DNA of 64,000 bases from contig LLEY01000063.1 in assembly GCA_001414485.1 (NCBI GenBank), positions 186,001 through 250,000 of the forward strand, written 5' to 3'. Positions 57,771-64,000 of this stretch are shown here, one piece after another. Every line of letters starts with the position of its first letter. Within the stretch, counting starts at the first letter, position 1. A program made the translations under genes and the position numbers. The DNA is from Calycina herbarum (Eukaryota > Ascomycota > Leotiomycetes > Helotiales > Pezizellaceae). The notes beneath the pieces were generated by a model. That model did not search any database, was not told where the DNA came from, and saw nothing but the letters and a program-made list of their open reading frames with translations.

Positions 57771-58531
57771 GGCTCAAAGACAAATGGACGTATCGTATGA
57801 GAATACATCTATCACAGGTTCGAGGAGTGTAGGTTCCAGCAGGTGTGAAGTCCGACTTCTACTTTGCGCAAATCTCTTAATCAATACTACAGTCTCCTAC
57901 GTGGGGGTGTCAGCTCCGGGCGGCGGCTGGTTATAGTCAGCCTCGAACGGCAAACAGTTCATCATGTCAACCAATCCCAACTTTCCAGCACACGCTCCCC
58001 ATACCCCTTCGACAGTTCAATTGGTCTTTGTTGAGTTACGCTATGCAGCCACTTCTCGATACGATAAGGAACTCCGGCTCTGCAGTGCCACAGAGCCGAG
58101 ATGGCTGAAAATACTCTCAATCATTGGTCGTTGGATGAGAGAAGAAGGGGTCTTACTCTCGTTCAAAATGTTCACCCCAACCCCTCCAATATATCTGTGA
58201 CCACAAGGGCTATAACTCGACATTCAAATGCCAATTCAATCTCATCCGCCACTCAACGTAGCGGCGATTGGAAACTAGTGCCGCTTGCCAAAATAAAGCA
58301 TAGAAATCCATGTACCTCAGTGCCTTGAAGAAAAATGGGGGAAGGAGTGAGTGGGGCGGGGTTAAAGCGCTTCTCGCAACACCAAAAAAGGGCAAAGTAA
58401 AGAGCAAGATATGTCAGATTTCCTTCTTCTCATAGATTCCCGAAGGCCAATAAGCAATTAAAAATCCTGCCTGCCATTTAATACATAGTCTCTGCAAGCC
58501 TAAGCCAAACCCTAATTAGCAACTCTTTTAT
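57771..58531. other. Gene-free interval upstream of the HET gene
   Basis: No recognised gene. Part may hold the last exon or 3' UTR of the topoisomerase gene, whose C-terminus is uncertain. Confidence 0.4.
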
Positions 58532-60711
58532 TTAGACAAAAGAACAGGGAGGAATAAAACTTACCGTCTTCAAAACATTCACCCTCTCCCCCGCCTCAGT
58601 AAACACATTCCGATACTGACTGATACTCTGCCTCAACATCTCATTCTTGCTCAGCCTTCCTTCACAAATATCCTTCATCCTTAATTCCATTTCCTTCCGC
58701 AAGAACGGTTTACTGATGGGAGTCTCGAATTCCATATTTTCGAAACCCATCACGAGGGCCATGCCGAGAACGGAAGGTATGAATTCCTGTACCCCCATGT
58801 TGGCACCCCCTCCATCTCCCCCTGCTGCACCACCTCTCCCTCCTCTATCCGCTCTGCCCCCTCTTGCTCCACGACTCCCTCGACTGCCTCTGCCACCACG
58901 GCCTCGTGCTGGAGCCGGTCTTCGTCCACCAGCAGGTTGTGTAAAACAGTAATCTCGTTCTTGGATCTTGGAGATATGTTCTGCCATTGTAGCATCCGTC
59001 CCAATCCCATTGGCATCCATGAGAGCAAGTAAATCCGGTTCAGTAAGAAAGCCCGGAGCTGCAGTTTCGCCCTCATTCATATTTGCTTCATCCGGTTCGA
59101 ATCTTTCCCCGAGTATGAAGCGAGGTAAAGTCTGACTGCTAGTCCATATATCATAGACATATACATCAAGATAATTCCGTTCGATAACGACTAATCCATG
59201 AGCAGTGAAGAACTCGGATCCGTATTGGATATCTACATCCGTAGCTTGGCCTTTTGCGTCGTCTGCACAACAAGCTAGGAATCGACGGGTGACGAATTCG
59301 TAGACCCGTGCTTCTTCTGGGCTTAAGGCGGTGGGTTGGACGTGGATGATGGGGTGGATGGGCGGATGTGCTTTATCGTCGTTTCGGCCTTCGCGTGGCC
59401 AATTGAAGCCCCCATTTACTAGGTTCTGAGCAAAGTTTCCCCATCGATTATCGGGAGTTTGCTTCTCAACCAAGGCTCGTAGATTCATCCCTTTATCGAA
59501 GCGATCTGTTTCTGTACGTGGGTACGAAATAAATCCTTTTTGGTAAAGGGTTTCTGCGGCTGTCATTGCTTGTTGTGAGTTCATGCGTAAGTATAGTGTG
59601 GCATTTTTCTGTAACTCTACAGTAGTCAATGGGAGTGGTTTCCATTTCTTGGTTGGCTTTTCTTGGACTTTGGTGACGATGCAGAATTTTGCGTCTAAGC
59701 AACGTTCGAAGAGAATTGTGACGACTGCTCGGTCGAAGAGTCGGTTTCGTTTCCAGGAGAAGTTGACTTTGATTTCGTCTCGGGTATGGGTCACTTTTAT
59801 TGACCAAAATGGTTCGGGTCTGAAGCCTTTGACACGACGATAGCGGTCTACCACAAATCCCAAAGTAGGGAATTGACAGGATCCTGCTTGGTTTAGTGGA
59901 CCAAATCCTAAGCTGATGAAGGGTGTGACGAACCATAACTCAACACTCTACCATCTTCAGCGAAGGGACCACCCAGAGGCTGAAGATTGATCGTCAGCCA
60001 TCGAGTAAATGCATAGCCGATACGCAAGTCCAATTCTATACGTGCTTGGACGGCGTGGACCTGGCGATCATCGAGAACAACCGGGTTCTTTGCTGCTTGG
60101 ATAACATGCCTTTGAAAGGTTAGAGCGGGAAAAGGTGTTATGGATGAAGGGAAAGCAAGCAAGATAGAAGACATACGCTCGTTCAATGTTGCTAAACCTC
60201 GCTCTTTTGACTTCCATCCTCGGATTTGAGCTCAAAGCTTCAGTCCTAACTTCATGGCCGATGTGTTCCCCTTCGCGATCGCAATCGGTCCATATGAATA
60301 AGGCCCTCGCACCCCGGGCCTCTGATTGAATATTGCTTGCAATCTCCATTTTGCTATCTGCAACTTTCACAACCACAGGAGCATTGAAGAGGGAACTAGG
60401 GGGAGGGAAATTCCAGTTTTTGTGCTCGCTGGTAAACTGGGCATCGGTGAGATGGCCAGAAATGCATGTCATGACTACATGACAATTTCCCCATGGTGGG
60501 CCGAAATCGAAAGAAAAGTTGTAGTTTTTGATGTATTGGTTTCTTGTAGGTCGCTAGATAAGGTCAGCGGTTTATACTGTGAACAGGGTTGAGGGTATTT
60601 TTGGTGTATAGACAATCAACTTACGGTTGTAAACTGGCCACCTGAAAGATGGCCGGCTACGGCTTTGGAGATGGAAGGCTTCTCCGCGACGCAGAGGATT
60701 TTTCCAGGCAT
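58532..60711 (-). CDS. TOP3: DNA topoisomerase III (type IA)
   Basis: It relaxes and decatenates single-stranded DNA, acting with a RecQ helicase and Rmi1. Start at 60711 (MPGKILCVAEKPSISKAVAG, Toprim glutamate in AEKPS). Introns lie at 60624-60554, near 60171-60113 and near 59934-59875. Toprim acidic residues appear in LFIWTDCDREGEHIG. The catalytic tyrosine is in GFISYPRTETDRF. PPIHPIIHVQPTAL and GIGTDATMAEHI are conserved. An RGG-rich stretch (PARGRGGRGSRGSRGARGGR) is inserted between the conserved segments ERDYC and QEFIPSVLGMALV. The C-terminus is unsure: after NVLKT the sequence looks like a splice donor (GTAAGT, 58561 downward), so the true end may lie in 58400-58531. Zinc fingers are not seen. 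Confidence 0.88.
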
Positions 60712-61189
60712 GATGTTAACTGAGTACCATTGGGATGGTTTCTCCAAAGCATGAAGAGTATATATTCCCTCGCACTCTGCTTGGAAAAAAGAAACTGGAT
60801 ATTCTCCGTGTATTCCCCGTGGCAATGCTCACGTCAACTGAGGTTGGTGATATCCCACTGGGGAATCGATATGTATTTGTGAGACTTGGAGAGTCGCTTC
60901 AACCTCATATTTGGCCCGTTAAAATGCGACGATTTCTCATTCAGGGACTCGAGCTGGAAAAGGCCCGTGAAGATATCGAGGAGCGTGAATTTCATCCCTG
61001 TTCGTTGGTGCAGGTTGCCGTATTGTTTAGGGTCTCGCGGGGCACTTGTGCAGCCAAAATGTGCAGGGATGTAGATGCTGAAGCGTCGGCGTCATTGAGC
61101 TCCAGCTTCTATTTCGTTCCAACAACACCAACACCAACACCCGAACCAACACGACAATTATTTAGCCTTACACCCTATTGGTCTTCAGT
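60712..61189. promoter_or_regulatory. Divergent promoter of TOP3 and the DUF1295 gene
   Basis: A 478-bp stretch between divergent start codons. The open frame reading through it into 61190 starts within the TOP3 upstream region and is not protein-like. AACACCAAC-type repeats occur at 61123-61150. Confidence 0.4.
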
Positions 61190-62444
61190 ATGGCCCTCCC
61201 AGTGGTCAAGACTCTTGCAGAATGCAATAGCTTCAAGAACACTGTCCTTCCCTACCTCCCGCAGTTGTACGACCTTCCCCAACAGCTCCTACAATCATGG
61301 AACAATCCCACCGAACTCCAGAATATATACCTCGCGACGAACCCCCTCATTACTGCCGCCGCATTTTCCCTCGCACTTGTGCCGGTCTTCCTCCTCATTT
61401 CCGAATTCAATAGGAATTACTCTCAGGTGGATCGGATGTGGTCTCTGCTACCTACAATCTACAATGCACACTACGTCGTTTACGCGCATATGTCTGGCTT
61501 GAATACGGAGAGATTGGACAATCTGATTGCATTCAGTGTTGTCTGGACTGTATGTTTTCCTTCTGAAGGAGAAGAACTGGCTGATCACTTCTAGTTGCGT
61601 TTGACTTTCAATTACTGGCGAAAGGGTGGTTATAGCATTGGGTCAGAGGATTATAGATGGTATGTTATGCGGATATTCTCTACGGTTTGAGCTCTGCTGA
61701 CTTTAAAAACAGGGAGATTCTAAAGAAATGGGAATACATGACCCCTGCCCTCTTCTTCGTTTTCAACGTCGTCTTCATATCTCTCGCGCAGAGTATTCTA
61801 CTCTTCCTCATAACCACGCCAACATATGTTCTTGTACTGGCCTCCCGATTTGGCAATGACATGACGTCTTCAGATCTCGTATTTTCGAGGGCCCTGATGG
61901 GTTTGGTGCTTGTGGAATTCTTCGCAGATCAGCAACAGTGGAGTAAGCAACACAGACGGTACACATAATGGGCAATTGCTGACAAAATACGATAGATTAT
62001 CAGAAAGCAAAGGCAGAGTATCTCAAAGTCGCCAAAGTCCCACACACATTCGAACAAGAAGATCTCGATCGGGGGTTCGTTGTAACCGGCCTTTGGTCTT
62101 GGTCTCGTCACCCCAATTTCGCTGCCGAACAAGCAATCTGGGTTGTTTTATATCAATGGGGATGTTGGACCACCCACGCGGTTTATAACTGGACTTTCGT
62201 TGGGGCCATGTGCTATCTCATTCTCTTCCAAGCTTCAACTTGGTTCACGGAGTTGATTACGGCAAAGAAATACCCGGAGTACCAAGAATATCAACGACGG
62301 GTTGGCAAGTTTTTACCGAAACTTTCGACGGATCTTCCTGGGGATTTCAGTGAGCAGAAATCTAAGCCCAAGGTGGATTCGGAGAAGTCGACAGTTGCCA
62401 AGAATGGCGCTGCGAAGAGTGGTGTTAAGAAAGGCAAGAAGTGA
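61190..62444 (+). CDS. DUF1295 integral membrane protein (steroid-reductase-like fold)
   Basis: A multi-pass membrane protein, probably of the endoplasmic reticulum. Four exons, 61190-61549, 61595-61659, 61713-61942 and 61996-62444, give 368 codons (367 aa). Hydrophobic helices include ITAAAFSLALVPVFLLI and SLAQSILLFLITTPTYVLVL. The DUF1295 core is NYWRKGGYSIGSEDYRW and FVVTGLWSWSRHPNFAAEQAIW, where the Arg-His-Pro-Asn of the latter is shared with steroid 5-alpha-reductase and isoprenylcysteine methyltransferase relatives and binds cofactor. The C-terminal tail is Lys-rich (VKKGKK), compatible with ER retention. Substrate unknown. Confidence 0.86.
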
Positions 62445-62941
62445 GTGCCTTCTGGAAAAGGAAGGACTGTTGGTGCCGGGGATTTCACAGAGGTTTGAGC
62501 AATAGATCTTATGATATAATAAAGATAATATTATCTACTTCTAGACTGACGCTATCATCCTAGTGATTTCCTAGCACCACATTGGCCTCGATCTTCACAT
62601 CCGATAGCAAGTGTGTGTAGGATAGGCCGAACAAGAGTCATAATTTTGATGTTATAATGAGGGACTAGTCGTTCTAGTGCGATCGTATTTACATTTGGTG
62701 CCATCCGTGAGACTCCAGATCGAATTCTTACAGAAGAATTCTGAAGGATTAAAAGTTTAGTCTCAAATTTGGAAAGGGCTCCAGGAGGTATATAACAGAA
62801 ACTTCTCCCATTTGAATTCTTTCTCCATCGTTTCCATCAATTGAATCACTGCTTTTTACTGCTTCGCGGCTTTTATATATCAACCAGTTTTCAATTAAAA
62901 AGAACAATTCGATCAACTCAACTTCATTCAAATTCGACAAG

Positions 62942-63705
62942 ATGCCTTCCTCAATGGGCCCACCACCAAAGCCAACCGGCAATCGCAAGAGCAACCTTGG
63001 AGATTCAATTGAAAGACCTGGTACTCCGAGACCTGAGATTCCTGTAAGTCGTTACTTCCTCGTCTCACTTTCAATTCCCACCCTTTCACTTTCACTTTCG
63101 ATTCTTTCTTCGCCTTCGATTTCTCTTTTTACTTCCACTTCTCTCTCGGCCTCTCTTCACTTTCGCTTCCACTCTTCACTTCCTCTCCTCTCTTCTGCCT
63201 CAACCTCATCCCCCCTCCCATAAACGAAAATACAAGCTAACCACCCCCCTAGACTCTTATCAACTACAACCCCACCCACACAACCTACCATGGCATCTAC
63301 AACAACGCAAACCAAGGAGCCGGACACGGATACATCGCAGCCACCGTACCAACACAACCTGGCTATCGCCTCACCCAGGTGAACATGCGCAGCGGCTCCT
63401 ACAGCGATTGTGCTACGAGTGGGAGTACCAGCCCCGGTTCGGGATTCTGGGATTCGGGGAGTGGATCAATGGAAGGGGAATGGGGAAGTGTTACTTCTTC
63501 TCCGGGGACGAGTGTTGGAGGGGAACAAGAACGTCCTCGTGTCGCTCTTCCTTCTTTTCAACAGGGCTTTGGTGCTATTGTGGCACGGGATGAGGAGGAA
63601 GACCGTGCTGGAATTCCTTCTTTTGAGGAGGGGTTTGGGGATGTGGTGAGGATGGATGTGGAGGCGAGTTTTTTGGACCGATTTCTTCCGGGAGGTCGGA
63701 GGTAG
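62942..63705 (+). CDS. Unrecognised small protein, low complexity
   Basis: Two exons, 62942-63043 and 63253-63705, give 185 codons (184 aa). The intron is long (209 nt) and pyrimidine-rich, with tandem TTTCACTTTC-like repeats, ending CCCCTAG. The protein starts MPSSMGPPPKPTGNRKSNLG, has a Tyr/Asn-rich middle (NYNPTHTTYHGIYNN), a Ser/Gly-rich stretch (SGSTSPGSGFWDSGSGS), then two related phrases, LPSFQQGFGAIVARDEEED and IPSFEEGFGDVVRMDVE, a short internal duplication. No signal peptide or membrane segment. I do not recognise a family. Codon phase and splice sites support a real gene. Confidence 0.65.
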
Positions 63706-64000
63706 GGGGTTTATAGTTCGCACTCAGATGAGTTAGAGGAGAGGAGTGTGGAGTATATTTGGAAATTGGTTTTGGGTGGGTTTGGTTGGACTTTTGTTTT
63801 TTGATAGGGCTTTTTGGGGGTGTCTGTATCTTGTGTGAGACATTTCTTGCCTTTTTTAAGGAGATGGAAATGGGATACTTCATTCCTGAAAACCTGGGTT
63901 TCTTCTTGTGAGTCGCGATGATTAGGGTGCTCGGTGCTTTGGCGGAGCAGGTATTATGCGCACATCGCGTGGATGGTTTTCACCTTGAAGAATTTTTTTC
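63706..64000. other. Downstream flank, no gene seen
   Basis: T/G-rich sequence that probably includes the 3' UTR of the preceding gene. No further start of a gene can be supported before the window ends. Confidence 0.4.

Noticed and set aside
60735..61502. 255-codon frame running into the DUF1295 gene
   Set aside because: It is in a different frame from the spliced DUF1295 exons and lacks conserved features.

Overview
The window looks like filamentous ascomycete DNA (Pezizomycotina; a Leotiomycete is possible but not shown). Genes carry short 45-75 nt introns. They include Zn2Cys6 regulators, HET-domain proteins, a WSC-domain secreted protein, a peroxisomal malate synthase ending in SKL, and transposons whose reading frames are full of TAG/TAA stops at former CAG/CAA codons, as expected from repeat-induced point mutation (RIP). 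All multi-exon models were built by eye from reading frames and splice sites.

Layout. 1-2416: a divergent methylcitrate-cycle pair, the 5' end of a mitochondrial 2-methylisocitrate lyase (minus) and a complete 2-methylcitrate synthase (plus), sharing a 537-bp promoter. 2417-3995: gene-free, with a degenerate minisatellite and a small terminal-inverted-repeat element. 3996-9543: one large secreted protein (PQQ-like propeller, Hydin-like domains, three WSC domains) in at least 14 exons. 11008-18380: a DUF3425 bZIP factor, an alpha/beta hydrolase, a 14-TM MFS transporter and a divergent Zn2Cys6 regulator with a palindromic CGG-N8-CCG site between the last two. 19828-22635: a RIP-damaged hAT transposon. 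23575-37870: SUMO ligase Nse2, an Upc2-like zinc-cluster factor with an abnormal splice donor, a Git1-like transporter, a Gfo/Idh/MocA oxidoreductase, malate synthase and a glutathione transferase. 37871-41161: gene-free, with two more blocks of the minisatellite. 41162-50565: Rrg7 and Mediator subunit Med21, pushed apart by a 7.5-kb pogo/Fot-type transposon that itself carries two nested insertions, one an LTR element in the form LTR-internal-LTR-internal-LTR. 50824-57770: a pyrimidine 5'-nucleotidase and two convergent HET genes. 58532-64000: topoisomerase III, a DUF1295 membrane protein and an unrecognised small protein.

How genes fit together. The methylcitrate pair detoxifies propionyl-CoA and malate synthase completes the glyoxylate shunt. 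Both promoters hold clustered CCTCGG/CCGAGG hexamers, the core bound by fungal fatty-acid regulators of the FarA/FarB/CTF1 type, so co-regulation is plausible.

The most unusual signal is a pair of 71-nt blocks, 91% identical and without gaps, each sitting at an intron position in unrelated genes 8.8 kb apart (WSC gene and Zn2Cys6 gene). This is what introner-like elements look like. Other notable items are long hairpins inside two introns of the WSC gene, the tandem three-LTR element, and the splice-donor anomaly in the Upc2-like gene.
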